Positions 1 to 8,221 of a stretch of DNA of 64,000 bases are shown here, in pieces. Every line of letters starts with the position of its first letter. Position 1 is the first letter of the stretch. Source of the DNA: Crystallibacter sulfonylureivorans_A (GTDB lineage: Bacteria; Actinomycetota; Actinomycetes; Actinomycetales; Micrococcaceae); the NCBI RefSeq assembly GCF_047607445.1, contig NZ_JBLKRT010000004.1:98966-162965 (forward strand), read 5' to 3'. The notes below the pieces were generated by a model. That model saw only the letters and a program-made list of their open reading frames with translations. It did no database searches and was not told the DNA's origin. The position numbers and the translations under genes are program-made.

Positions 1-69
1 CGGAGTGAACCGCAGCTCGGGATCGTTGGTGAGATTACCGACGAGCGTGATAACGGTTTCGCCTGCCAT
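1..69 (-). CDS. ssb: Single-stranded DNA-binding protein, N-terminal fragment
   Basis: Only the first 23 codons are inside the window; the gene runs off the left edge. Reading leftward from the ATG at 69 gives MAGETVITLVGNLTNDPELRF, the start of the OB-fold of bacterial SSB, where the beta-1 strand and the N-L-T-x-D-P-E-L-R-x-T motif are highly conserved. SSB coats single-stranded DNA in replication, repair and recombination. It lies directly downstream of rpsF in the same direction, the standard rpsF-ssb(-rpsR) order in actinobacteria, with 98 bases between them. Identification is firm although most of the protein is missing. Confidence 0.9.
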   Translation of the reverse strand, partial: MAGETVITLVGNLTNDPELRFTP

Positions 70-167
70 GTTGCCTCCTGATGTCCTGGTCCCGCGTGCC
101 AAGCTGGTGCGCGGGATTGTCTTCGTTCAATGCCGGTCCCCGAAAGGGACGCGGCGATCACAGCTGA

Positions 168-473
168 TTACTCAGCGGAGATCTTCTGCTCCTCCGGGCG
201 GATGATCTTGGTGCGCAGGATGGTCTCGTTCAGACCAAGCTGGCGGTCAAGCTCAGCAGCGGTGGCGGGAGTGGCGGTGAAGTTGACCACCGCGTAGATG
301 CCTTCGGACTTCTTCTTGATGTCATAGGCGAGCCGGCGGCGTCCCCAGATGTCCACCTTGTCGATGGTTCCACCATCGTTGCGGACAACGTTGAGGAACT
401 TGTCGAGCGAGGACTCTACGGTACGCTCTTCGACCTCGGGGTCGATGATTACCATCAGTTCATAAGCACGCAT
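168..473 (-). CDS. rpsF: 30S ribosomal protein S6
   Basis: The 101-residue product is the normal length for S6, which sits on the platform of the small ribosomal subunit next to S18. The N-terminal MRAYELMVIIDPEVEE strand, the central W-G-R-R-R-L-A-Y-D-I motif at about residues 44-53 and the C-terminal E-x-I-L-R-T-K-I-I segment are all typical. The start is set by a strong Shine-Dalgarno sequence, GGAGG, on the minus strand just upstream of the ATG. It heads the rpsF-ssb unit and is preceded by a 328-base stretch without genes that should contain its promoter. Confidence 0.97.
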   Translation of the reverse strand: MRAYELMVIIDPEVEERTVESSLDKFLNVVRNDGGTIDKVDIWGRRRLAYDIKKKSEGIYAVVNFTATPATAAELDRQLGLNETILRTKIIRPEEQKISAE

Positions 474-801
474 TGTGAACCCACCTCCTTCGGGCTAAGC
501 GGTCACGGTCTTTCCGTAACAGGAGGTTCTGTTGCGTTTGCCTGCCTGCCACCGCACAGCGATCTCCCGACGTGTTTTGGCTATTGTCACAAGGAATATC
601 GGCTAGTGCTGACAGCACAGACTCATCAATGCTACCGGACGCCGGACCGGGCGCGTAAATCCGCGGGCACGACCCGTCCTCCACAGCCCGGCGCCCGGGG
701 CCGAGGAGCGCAGCCGGGGGTCCCGGCCGGGGACCCCCCAGCCGGGGACCGCTGACCGCGTCCCGCGGGGCAACAGCGTCGAGCGGACCACCAGCGGATC
801 G
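474..801. other. Gene-free stretch between rpsF and a response regulator
   Basis: No convincing coding frame. The part next to rpsF must hold the rpsF promoter and leader, including the strong ribosome site at about 481-492 on the minus strand. The part next to the response regulator is very GC-rich and carries a hairpin (listed separately). Confidence 0.6.
716..738 (-). terminator. GC-rich hairpin downstream of response regulator
   Basis: Perfect 9-bp inverted repeat (GGGGGTCCC and GGGACCCCC) with a 5-base loop, 64 bases past the stop codon of the response regulator at 802. There is no T-run, which is common for actinobacterial terminators. Its position fits the end of the exporter/two-component operon. 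Confidence 0.45.
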
Positions 802-1521
802 TCAGTAATCCAGCCCTTGGCTGGGCACCACCAGTCCGGTCTCGTACGCGTAGACCACGGCCTGCACCCGGTCGCGCAGGTGCAGCTTGGCCAGGATGCG
901 CCGCACGTGCGTCTTCACCGTCGCCTCGGAGAGGAAGAACCGGTGCGCGATTTCCGCGTTGGACAGGCCTTCCGCAATGGTTTCCAGCACTTCCAGTTCC
1001 CGCGGCGTCAGGTCGTCCAGCAACGGGTCGCGCTGCGGCGGGGCCGCCGGGCTGCCGGCCGGGGCGAGGCCGCGCACATACGTCTCCAGCAGCCGCGCCG
1101 TCACCCGCGGGGCCACCACGGCGTCGCCGGAGGACACCAGCCGCACGGCCTGGACCAGTTCCGCGGGCGCCACGTCTTTCAGCAGGAAGGCGCTGGCTCC
1201 GGCCTGCAGCCCGGCGAATGCATACTCGTCCAGATCGAAGGTGGTCAGGATGATCACCCGGGCGGGCAGCCCGGCGGTGACGATCTGCCGGGTGGCTTCG
1301 ATCCCGTCCAGCACCGGCATCCGCACGTCCATCAGCACCACGTCCGGCGTCAGCTGCCGCGTGAGCTCCAGCGCCTCGGCGCCGTCGGACGCCTCCCCCA
1401 CCACGGCGACGTCGTCCTCGCCCTCGAGGATCAGCTTGAAGCCCATCCGCAGCAGCGGCTGGTCGTCCACCAGCAGGACCTTCACCGGCGCCGCCGGGCC
1501 GCTTTCGGTGCTCTCAGACAC
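802..1521 (-). CDS. NarL/LuxR-family response regulator
   Basis: A 239-residue two-domain regulator. The receiver domain (about residues 13-130) has the acidic pair D19-D20, the phosphoacceptor D65 in VVLMDVRMP, and the conserved Lys in FLLKD. The C-terminal LuxR helix-turn-helix (about 165-228) has LTPRELEVLETIAEGLSNAEI and TVKTHVRRIL. I chose the GTG at 1521 because it overlaps the kinase stop by 8 bases and starts at the receiver domain; an upstream in-frame extension lies within the kinase gene. It is the last gene of an ABC exporter plus sensor kinase operon, so it probably controls that exporter or a linked envelope or drug stress response. The signal is unknown. Confidence 0.9.
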   Translation of the reverse strand: MSESTESGPAAPVKVLLVDDQPLLRMGFKLILEGEDDVAVVGEASDGAEALELTRQLTPDVVLMDVRMPVLDGIEATRQIVTAGLPARVIILTTFDLDEYAFAGLQAGASAFLLKDVAPAELVQAVRLVSSGDAVVAPRVTARLLETYVRGLAPAGSPAAPPQRDPLLDDLTPRELEVLETIAEGLSNAEIAHRFFLSEATVKTHVRRILAKLHLRDRVQAVVYAYETGLVVPSQGLDY

Positions 1522-2782
1522 TCTTGTCTCCCTCTCCGGGCCAGTACAGTGTTGCCTCCACCATCCAACCACCGCCGGATCGCGGGCCGCTGGCAACGCG
1601 GCCGCCGTAGATCGCGGCGCGTTCGCGCATGCCGACGATCCCCTGGCCCGTGCCCAGCGAATCGGAGGCACTGGCCTGCCGTCCGTCGTCGGCCACGGTG
1701 ATGTGCACGGCGTCGCCGTCGCGGATCACCGCCACGTCCACCCTGGACACTCCCTTGGCGTAGCGCAGCACGTTGGTGAGTGATTCCTGCATGATCCGGT
1801 ACACGGTGAGCCGGAAATTCTGGTCCTCCGGCAGCGCCGGGCCGGCCATCACGGTGCGCAGCGGCAGCCCGGCCGCCCGGAAGCCGTCCAGCAGCCCGCT
1901 CAGCTGGTCGCCGGACGGGGCCGGCGCCAACGGGGCCGCTTCCACACCGTTCTCGGTGCGCAGCACGCCCAGCACCCGGCGCATGTCCGCCAGCGCCGTC
2001 CGGCCCGTCGCGGAGAGCTGGTCCAGCACCTGCCCGGCGCGTTCCGGATCCTTACGGACCACGACGGCGGCGCCATCCGACAGCGCGATCATCACCGACA
2101 GCGAATGCGCCACCACATCATGCATCTCCCGCGCGATGCGGGTGCGCTCGTTCGCCGACGCCAGCTTGGTGTTGTCCGCCGCCCAGCGCTGCAGCTCGGC
2201 ATCGTGCAGCCGGTCCCGGCGCACGGTGACGCCAATCCCCGCCGCAATGACGTTGGCCAGGACCAGCACCAGCCCGGTGATCAGGCCGACAAAGGGCGGG
2301 ACCTCCCCGCTGGCAATTTGCTTGGCGATCTCCGGCGGCATTCGGACCGCCATGACCACCATCATCGGCACGACGGCGAGCACCGCCGCCGTGATAGCGC
2401 GCACCGCGGGCTGGGTGGTTGCCACCGTGTAGACGGCGAACCACATGGCGAAGGAGCCGCTGCCGGTGCTGGTCACCAGCACGATCAGCATGTCCACCAC
2501 GGCAATGGCCGCCAGCACCAGCAGCGGGTACCGGCGGCGCCATACCAGCGCCGTTCCACCGGCCAACAGGAGCAGCAGTGGTGACCACTCGCCGTTGGCC
2601 GCGGTCATCACGGCGTTCGGCAGCCCGAACAGCAGATGGATGCCGATCAGCACCCAGTCCATCGCCACCGGGTGGGTATGGAAATAGCGCCGGATGGGGC
2701 CCCGGCGCTTGGAAGATATTTCGGTGAAGGAGACGGCGGCCGTTCGTTCCGCCGCCTCCCTCACCGAAGCCTTGTCAGTCAT
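1514..2782 (-). CDS. Sensor histidine kinase, DesK/NarX-like (HisKA_3)
   Basis: A 422-residue membrane kinase. About five or six hydrophobic helices lie between residues 42 and 187. They are followed by a coiled linker, the dimerisation/phosphoacceptor helix ERTRIAREMHDVVAHSLSVM with the phosphorylated His at 221, and a HATPase domain with a DLAEARR-like N-box region degenerate here as ESLTNVLRYA and the G-box GTGQGIVGMRERA. It lacks a large extracytoplasmic domain, so it belongs to the intramembrane-sensing type often paired with ABC exporters. It is cotranscribed with the exporter (20-base gap upstream) and overlaps its response regulator by 8 bases. Confidence 0.88.
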   Translation of the reverse strand: MTDKASVREAAERTAAVSFTEISSKRRGPIRRYFHTHPVAMDWVLIGIHLLFGLPNAVMTAANGEWSPLLLLLAGGTALVWRRRYPLLVLAAIAVVDMLIVLVTSTGSGSFAMWFAVYTVATTQPAVRAITAAVLAVVPMMVVMAVRMPPEIAKQIASGEVPPFVGLITGLVLVLANVIAAGIGVTVRRDRLHDAELQRWAADNTKLASANERTRIAREMHDVVAHSLSVMIALSDGAAVVVRKDPERAGQVLDQLSATGRTALADMRRVLGVLRTENGVEAAPLAPAPSGDQLSGLLDGFRAAGLPLRTVMAGPALPEDQNFRLTVYRIMQESLTNVLRYAKGVSRVDVAVIRDGDAVHITVADDGRQASASDSLGTGQGIVGMRERAAIYGGRVASGPRSGGGWMVEATLYWPGEGDKSV

Positions 2783-2802
2783 GCATCGAGCCTAGTCGCG
2801 GC

Positions 2803-3651
2803 TCAGACGTCCCGGGTCTTGGTGGTCACCGCGGCGCCGGCCAGCAGCACCGCGGCCCAGGCCGCCATGACCAGCCCGCCCTGCCACTGGGTCAGGTCGC
2901 CGTCGGCGGTTTCCAGCATCACCATTTGCCGTCCGGCGTTGGAGGGCAGGTAGGGCATGACGCCGTCCTGTACCCAGTCGAAGGGGATGATCTGGGCGAC
3001 GATCGGCAGCACCAGCAGCAGCACCACCAGGGTGACGATCCCGCCGGCACTGTTGCGCAGCAGGGACCCGAGCGCCAGGCCCATCAGCGCCACGATGGCC
3101 AGATACACGCCGGAGAGCAGCATGGACTGCACCAGGTTTTCCACGTCCAGCCCGAATTCCCTGCCGTAATTGGCCAGGATCGGCTGCAGCAGGAAGTAGG
3201 TGATGAAGCTGGAAACAATTCCGACGACGGCGGCCACCACCGCGACGACGAAGGCCTTGGCGAACAGCGGCGACAGCCGCGACGGGACCGCCGTCATGGT
3301 GGAGCGGATCATGCCGGTGGAGTACTCGGAGGCGATCAGCAGCACGCCCAGCGAACCAATGATCAGCTGGCCGAAGTCCAGGCCGCCGCTGGTCATCAGG
3401 TACAGCAGGGAGCTGTCCATGCCCGCCGCGGCCGGATCCTGGCCGGCGGATTCCATCTGGTCCAGGCCGGTGGCGACGCCCCAGCCGCCGAGCAGGCCGA
3501 TGCCCACCATCACCAGGACGGTGGTGGCCAGCAGCACCCAGGTGGAGCGCAGCGTGGTGAACTTGATCCACTCGCTGCGCAGCGTGCGGGGGAAGCTTAC
3601 GCCGTGGCCGGTGACGCGCCCGGCTTGGGGAGTCAGGGTTGCAGCGCTCAT
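2803..3651 (-). CDS. ABC-2 type transporter permease
   Basis: A 282-residue integral membrane protein. Residues 20-35 (FPRTLRSEWIKFTTLRSTW) are the cytoplasmic coupling segment typical of ABC-2 permeases of the EcsB/ABC2_membrane_4 kind, followed by about six transmembrane helices. A loop contains a Ser-Gly-Gly region and the motif SEYSTGMIRSTMTAVPSR, which is conserved in this family. It sits 2 bases downstream of the ATPase gene and forms the exporter with it. Substrate unknown; antimicrobial peptides or lipids are common for such exporters when a two-component system is in the same operon. Confidence 0.88.
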   Translation of the reverse strand: MSAATLTPQAGRVTGHGVSFPRTLRSEWIKFTTLRSTWVLLATTVLVMVGIGLLGGWGVATGLDQMESAGQDPAAAGMDSSLLYLMTSGGLDFGQLIIGSLGVLLIASEYSTGMIRSTMTAVPSRLSPLFAKAFVVAVVAAVVGIVSSFITYFLLQPILANYGREFGLDVENLVQSMLLSGVYLAIVALMGLALGSLLRNSAGGIVTLVVLLLVLPIVAQIIPFDWVQDGVMPYLPSNAGRQMVMLETADGDLTQWQGGLVMAAWAAVLLAGAAVTTKTRDV

Positions 3652-3653
3652 GG

Positions 3654-4640
3654 TCAGTTTCCTTCCTGGCCGGCGCCGGCGGCGAAAGCAGCGTGCCGTC
3701 CGGACTCTGCGGTGCCGGCATGGTCATGTACGTCGGCCACCGGGCCGGAATGGTATTCGACTTCGTCCTTGGTCAGGTCCATGTAGGCCTCTTCCAGGGA
3801 CGCCTGCAGCGGGGTGAGCTCGTAGACGAGGACCTGCTGGGCGAGGGCGGTTTCCGCGATGGCGCGGGCCGGGACGCCGCTGACTTCCAGCAGTTCCGGT
3901 TCGCGGGCCTCGACGCTGACGCCTTCGCCGGCGAGCGCCCGGGTGAGGACGTCCGGCCGGTCGGTGCGCACCCGCACCCGCTGGGCGCGGTTGTTCAGGA
4001 TGTCCTGGATCGGCGCATCGGCGATGATCCGGCCGCGGCCGATCACAATCAGATGGTCCGCCGTCAGCGACATTTCGCTCATCAGGTGGGAGGACAGGAA
4101 CACCGTGCGGCCCTCGGCGGCGAGCGCCTTGACCAGGTTGCGCACCCAGAGCACGCCTTCCGGGTCCAGGCCGTTCACCGGCTCGTCCAGGATGATGGTC
4201 TGCGGGTCGCCCAGCAGCGCGGCTGCGATGCCCAGCCGCTGCCCCATGCCCAGCGAGAAACCGCCGACGCGCTTCTTGGCCACCGCGCCGAGGCCGGTCA
4301 GCTCAATCACATCGTGCACCCGCTTGGTGGGGATGCTGTGCGTGGCGGCCATCGCACGGAGGTGGTTGTACGCGGTCCGTGAGGTATGAACCGCCTTTGC
4401 GTCCAGCAGGGCGCCGACTTCGCGCAGCGGTGCGCGGTGCTTGGCATAGTGCTTGCCGTTGACCAGCACGTCGCCGGAGGTGGGACGGTCCAGCCCCATG
4501 ATCATCCGCATAGTGGTGGACTTGCCTGCGCCGTTCGGACCCAGGAAGCCGGTGACCCGGCCGGGCTGCACAGTGAAGGAGACACCCTGCACTGCCGGTT
4601 TGTTTCCGTAGACCTTGACCAGGCCCTGTGCCTCGATCAT
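3654..4640 (-). CDS. ABC transporter ATP-binding protein (drug/bacitracin exporter type)
   Basis: A 328-residue ATPase. Walker A is LGPNGAGKST at about 34-43, the signature is degenerate as FSLGMGQRLGIAAAL (LSGG replaced by SLGMG, common in this subfamily), Walker B is TIILDEPVNGLDP and the switch His is in LSSHL. After the nucleotide-binding domain a C-terminal region of about 100 residues (the DUF4162-like regulatory domain) follows, with an extra acidic, His-containing tail. It is the first gene of the operon ATPase-permease-kinase-regulator. Confidence 0.92.
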   Translation of the reverse strand: MIEAQGLVKVYGNKPAVQGVSFTVQPGRVTGFLGPNGAGKSTTMRMIMGLDRPTSGDVLVNGKHYAKHRAPLREVGALLDAKAVHTSRTAYNHLRAMAATHSIPTKRVHDVIELTGLGAVAKKRVGGFSLGMGQRLGIAAALLGDPQTIILDEPVNGLDPEGVLWVRNLVKALAAEGRTVFLSSHLMSEMSLTADHLIVIGRGRIIADAPIQDILNNRAQRVRVRTDRPDVLTRALAGEGVSVEAREPELLEVSGVPARAIAETALAQQVLVYELTPLQASLEEAYMDLTKDEVEYHSGPVADVHDHAGTAESGRHAAFAAGAGQEGN

Positions 4641-4980
4641 CTGAACCGTCCTTCGTGGATTGGGATGGCGCCCGTCTCGGGGCCACTAGCTACGTTACGG
4701 ATCGCCGCCCGCGGGCACACCGCACGCAGGGATGATCTTGACCAGCGGCTGGATCGTCCTTACGGATGACGCTACGGGCCGCGGACCGCAACGCTCTATG
4801 AGGGGAAGCCCTGAGCTGTCCCGGAGGCTGCCCCGGCCTGGGGGCAGCCCCCATAACCGAACCCGACCGGCCCACCGGGTCCCACGCCGTCGCGACCAAC
4901 GGTCCGCCCCGGAGTATGACGCATGCGGGTCGGCGCCCTTTCGCCACCCCGGGGGCCTGCCGGTAGGCTGCTGGCTTGTA
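4641..4980. other. Divergent promoter region before the thiamine operon
   Basis: No credible gene. The two neighbouring operons diverge from here, so it should contain the exporter promoter near 4641-4720 (minus strand) and the promoter of the riboswitch transcript upstream of 4981. I could not pick unambiguous -35/-10 pairs. Confidence 0.5.
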
Positions 4981-5082
4981 CACGGGAGTCCGGTGAGCCG
5001 GGCTGAGAGGAAACTTCTCAAGTTTCGACCGTTGAACCTGATCTGGATCATGCCAGCGCAGGGAGCAACCCTCACACCCGTG
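4981..5082 (+). promoter_or_regulatory. TPP (THI-box) riboswitch
   Basis: The sequence has both conserved cores of the thiamine pyrophosphate aptamer: GGTGAGCC-GGGCTGAGAGG near 4993-5010, which binds the pyrimidine, and GAACCTGATCTGGATCATGCCAGCGCAGGGA near 5034-5064, which binds the pyrophosphate. CACGGG (4981-4986) can pair with CCCGTG (5077-5082) to close the outer stem. It lies 30 bases upstream of ykoF. In actinobacteria such elements usually mask the ribosome site when TPP is bound, so the operon should be expressed when thiamine is low. Confidence 0.96.
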
Positions 5083-5111
5083 CCCTGTTCACTCAACAGA
5101 AGGGCGCGAAA

Positions 5112-5783
5112 ATGCGAACACCTGACGCTGCCGCGACGGCAGCAAACTTTTCCTCCCCCGCCCCCGAAGGGACATCCTTCGCGGCGACGCCGCGCGAATT
5201 CGGCGTCGGGGCAAGGCTCACCTTGGCGGTGATGGCCGATGACTACATCGACGTCATCCTGGGAGCGCTGGAACACGCGGACGCCACCGGGCTCGAGGTC
5301 CAGACCGGGAAGGTCAGCACCTATGTCTCCGGCGCCGAACAGGACGTGCTGCGTTATCTGAGCCAGGTGATCGCCCGGGCGAGCCGCGGCGGGGCACACG
5401 TAGCGGCCGCGGTCCACCTGTCCCGGGGCTGCCCGGGCGGCGTCAGCTGCGAGATACCCGAGGGCGGCGCGGCGCTGTACTCGGAGATCCCGCAACTGGA
5501 ACCGACCGGGATCCAAGCGGCGGCCGACTGGGCGATCTACCCGCTCGCCGACGGCGGACCCGGCAGCGCCGCAGCGGACCACATGCGCGACATCTACGCC
5601 GCCATCGATTACGCCAAGTCCACCGGGGTGACCGTGACCGAACACCACTATGTCACCCGGCTGGACGGCGACGTCGCCCAGGTCCTGCAGACCATCGCGG
5701 CGGGGTGGATCCTGATCGGCCGGTCCGTTCAGCACGTGGTCACGCACGCCACCCTGTCCATTAACAGCCCCACTGCGTCCTGA
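5112..5783 (+). CDS. ykoF: YkoF-family thiamine/HMP-binding protein
   Basis: A 223-residue soluble protein. After a variable N-terminus of about 35 residues, two repeated ACT-like halves can be seen: the first begins with GARLTLAVMADDYIDVILGAL and the second with DWAIYPLADGG...HMRDIYAAIDYAK. The family binds thiamine or its pyrimidine precursor HMP in Bacillus subtilis. It is the first gene after the TPP riboswitch and precedes ykoE, D and C, the ECF-type importer with which it is always linked. The ATG at 5112 follows a GAAGGG ribosome site. It is probably a cytoplasmic ligand-buffering or accessory protein of the importer. Confidence 0.9.
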   Translation: MRTPDAAATAANFSSPAPEGTSFAATPREFGVGARLTLAVMADDYIDVILGALEHADATGLEVQTGKVSTYVSGAEQDVLRYLSQVIARASRGGAHVAAAVHLSRGCPGGVSCEIPEGGAALYSEIPQLEPTGIQAAADWAIYPLADGGPGSAAADHMRDIYAAIDYAKSTGVTVTEHHYVTRLDGDVAQVLQTIAAGWILIGRSVQHVVTHATLSINSPTAS

Positions 5784-5805
5784 CGCCGGACTTAAAGGAT
5801 TCCCC

Positions 5806-6423
5806 ATGTCTACCTCACCTTCCCCTGCCCGCACACGGTCCTCCTGGAGCCTTAAAGATCTGGTCCTTTTGGTCGTCCTCGGTGTTGTCTTCGGTTTCCT
5901 TTACTGGGTCTTCGTCCAGGCCTGGACCGCCCTCTCGATCCTGATGGGACCAGCCGGAGACCTCTCGCAGCATTTCCTCGCCGGCAGCTGGCTGTTGGTC
6001 GCACCGATCGCGATTGCCATCGTCCAGCGGCCCTTTGCCGGCGTCATCGCCGAGGTCCTGGCCTCCGTCATCGAGGTTGTGTTCCTGGGCTCGGCGGTGG
6101 GCCCGATGCTGTTCATCGCGGCGGCCATCCAAGGCATCGGCAGCGAGATCCCGTTCGCAGCCACCCGCTACCGCTCCTACGGCTGGGCCACGTACGCTTT
6201 GTCGGGCCTGCTCGGTGCCGGGCTGGTCTTCTTCTACTCGGCCTTCCGCTCCGGCTGGTACGGGCAGGACGTGTTTTTCCTCCGCCTGGCCATCCACTTG
6301 ATCTCCGGGCTGGTGCTCGGCGGACTGCTGGCCAAGGTGATCGTCGACAACCTGGCGAAGACCGGCGTCGTGGACAACTTCGCAATCGGACGCACCCGCC
6401 TGGACAAGGCCAATGCCCGCTGA
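5806..6423 (+). CDS. ykoE: ECF transporter S component YkoE (thiamine/HMP)
   Basis: A 205-residue, very hydrophobic protein with about five or six membrane helices starting at residue 15 (WSLKDLVLLVVLGVVFGFLYWVF). It is the substrate-binding S component of the YkoEDC importer, which takes up the HMP moiety of thiamine. Conserved family features are the internal G-x-G-x-E-I-P-F segment and a C-terminal GLVLGGLLAKVIVD helix. An AAAGGA ribosome site precedes the ATG. Its last codons overlap the ykoD start by 11 bases, so the products are translationally coupled. Expression should follow the TPP riboswitch upstream. Confidence 0.92.
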   Translation: MSTSPSPARTRSSWSLKDLVLLVVLGVVFGFLYWVFVQAWTALSILMGPAGDLSQHFLAGSWLLVAPIAIAIVQRPFAGVIAEVLASVIEVVFLGSAVGPMLFIAAAIQGIGSEIPFAATRYRSYGWATYALSGLLGAGLVFFYSAFRSGWYGQDVFFLRLAIHLISGLVLGGLLAKVIVDNLAKTGVVDNFAIGRTRLDKANAR

Positions 6424-8221
6424 ACCTGCCCTTCAGCTGACCGATGTGTCCGTGGAGTTCCCCCGGCGGGACTCGGCGGTGCTGCGCGGTATCACGCTGC
6501 GGCTGAAACCCGGCGAACACCTGATCGTGTTCGGCGCCTCGGGGTCCGGCAAGTCCACGCTCCTACAAGCAATCACCGGCGTGGTTCCGCACACGGTGCT
6601 GTCCACGCTCACAGGCGACGTGTCGGTCAATGGAACATCCACCATCGCCGCGTCCGTCGTCGAGCTCTCGCGCCACGTGGGGGTCCTCGCTCAGGACCCG
6701 TCCTCCGGTGTCTGCCTGCCGGACGTGGAACAGGAACTGGCGCTCCCGCTGGAGAATCGCGCCGTGCCGCCGGAACAGATATCGGCCCGCATCGACCACG
6801 CACTCGCGGCGGTCGGTGCGGCCGATCTGCGGCAGCGGCAGACCGACAGGCTCTCCGGCGGCGAGGGCCAGCGCGTGGCACTGGCCGCCAGCCTGATCGC
6901 CGAACCTGCGCTGCTGCTGCTCGATGAGCCCACGTCCATGCTCGACCCCGCCGGCCTCACTGCGGTGCGGCAGACTATCGACGCCGCCACGGCCGCTTAC
7001 GGCCCGTCAGTCGTGCTGGTCGAGCACCGGCTCGACGACTACGCCGGCCGCGCAGGAATTGCCGGCCTGCCAGAACGGGCGGTGGTGCTCGGCGATGACG
7101 GCCAGGTCCTGGCCGACGGGAACACCGCCGCTGTGCTGGCAGGCAGCGCCGGAGAGCTCAATGCCCGGGGTTGCTGGCTGCCGCTGGAAGCGGAACTGTT
7201 GGCGGTCACCGGACGGGCCGGCGGTTTGGCCACCGCTGAGGTACGCGCAGCTCTCCGCGCTCTGGCCTTGCCTCGCGAGGACGGCGCTCCACGGCCGCCC
7301 TCCGATCCTGCAACGTACGACGACGGCGCTCCCCCGGTGCCCCGCACTTTACCAGGACCGTACGACGACGGTGCTTCCCCGGCGCCCCGCGCCGGGGACA
7401 CGGTCCTCACCGCCCGGAATGTCTGCGTCTCGCGCGGCGCCGAATGGAAAAAGCGCCGGCGGCCCCGGCGCACGGCCGAAACGGCGCCGGCCATCCTCAA
7501 CAACGTGAACCTCGAGCTCAGGCGCGGTGAGATCACCGCCCTGTTGGGCGCCAACGGCACGGGCAAGACATCGTTGCTGCTCACCCTCGCGGGGCTCCTC
7601 CCGCCCGCCGAGGGAACTGTGGCAGGCGCCCGCCCCGGCATGGTGTTCCAAAACCCCGAACACCAGTTTGTGGCCCACAGCGTCGCCGATGAAGTCCGGC
7701 ACGGGCTGCCCGACGCGCCAGACCACCTCGTCAAGACCGTTTTGGAACAGCACCGGCTCACCGATCTGGCCGACCAAAGCCCCTTTCGCCTGTCCGGCGG
7801 CGAAAAACGCCGCCTCAGCGTCGCCGCCATGCTGGCGCATGACCGGCCGTCGTTATTGGCGGACGAGCCGACCTTTGGCCTGGACCGGCGGGACACCATT
7901 GCCACCGCCGCCGCGTTCAGGCAGGCGGCGGCCGCCGGCCGTGCCATTTTCTTCTCCAGCCACGACCTCCGCACCGTTGCCGCGCTGGCGGACCGCGCCG
8001 TCGTCGTCGCAGAGCATACCGTGATTGCCGATGGAGCCATCTTCGATGTGCTGCGCGACCCGGACGTGCTGATGCGGGCCGGCCTGAGGCTGCCGCCGCT
8101 GCTCGACTGGCTGCTCGCCGAGTTCGATTCCGCGCCTGACATCCGCCGCGTGCTCAACGGGCTGGATGCGGCTGTGTCCGGTGTCGCCACTGCACCGCAG
8201 CTGTCCGGGAGCCGGGCATGA
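6413..8221 (+). CDS. ykoD: ECF transporter ATPase YkoD, two fused ABC domains
   Basis: A 602-residue tandem ATPase for the ECF importer. The first domain has GASGSGKSTLL (about residues 42-52), LSGGEGQRVAL and LLLLDEPTS; the second has LGANGTGKTSLLL (about 379-391), LSGGEKRRLSV and ADEPTFGLD with the switch His in SSHDLR. The two domains are joined by a Pro/Asp-rich linker (about residues 280-330) that contains a 15-residue duplication (7315-7345 and 7360-7390). Fused double ATPases are normal for YkoD. The start ATG lies inside the ykoE 3' end and the stop overlaps the ykoC ATG. Confidence 0.93.
   Translation: MPAEPALQLTDVSVEFPRRDSAVLRGITLRLKPGEHLIVFGASGSGKSTLLQAITGVVPHTVLSTLTGDVSVNGTSTIAASVVELSRHVGVLAQDPSSGVCLPDVEQELALPLENRAVPPEQISARIDHALAAVGAADLRQRQTDRLSGGEGQRVALAASLIAEPALLLLDEPTSMLDPAGLTAVRQTIDAATAAYGPSVVLVEHRLDDYAGRAGIAGLPERAVVLGDDGQVLADGNTAAVLAGSAGELNARGCWLPLEAELLAVTGRAGGLATAEVRAALRALALPREDGAPRPPSDPATYDDGAPPVPRTLPGPYDDGASPAPRAGDTVLTARNVCVSRGAEWKKRRRPRRTAETAPAILNNVNLELRRGEITALLGANGTGKTSLLLTLAGLLPPAEGTVAGARPGMVFQNPEHQFVAHSVADEVRHGLPDAPDHLVKTVLEQHRLTDLADQSPFRLSGGEKRRLSVAAMLAHDRPSLLADEPTFGLDRRDTIATAAAFRQAAAAGRAIFFSSHDLRTVAALADRAVVVAEHTVIADGAIFDVLRDPDVLMRAGLRLPPLLDWLLAEFDSAPDIRRVLNGLDAAVSGVATAPQLSGSRA

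Noticed and set aside
817..1783. Long plus-strand frames opposite the response regulator and kinase
   Set aside because: Antisense shadows in GC-rich DNA with low-complexity His/Gln/Arg composition.
4690..5834. Minus-strand frame of 379 codons across the riboswitch and ykoF
   Set aside because: It runs antisense through a clear TPP riboswitch and a conserved gene.
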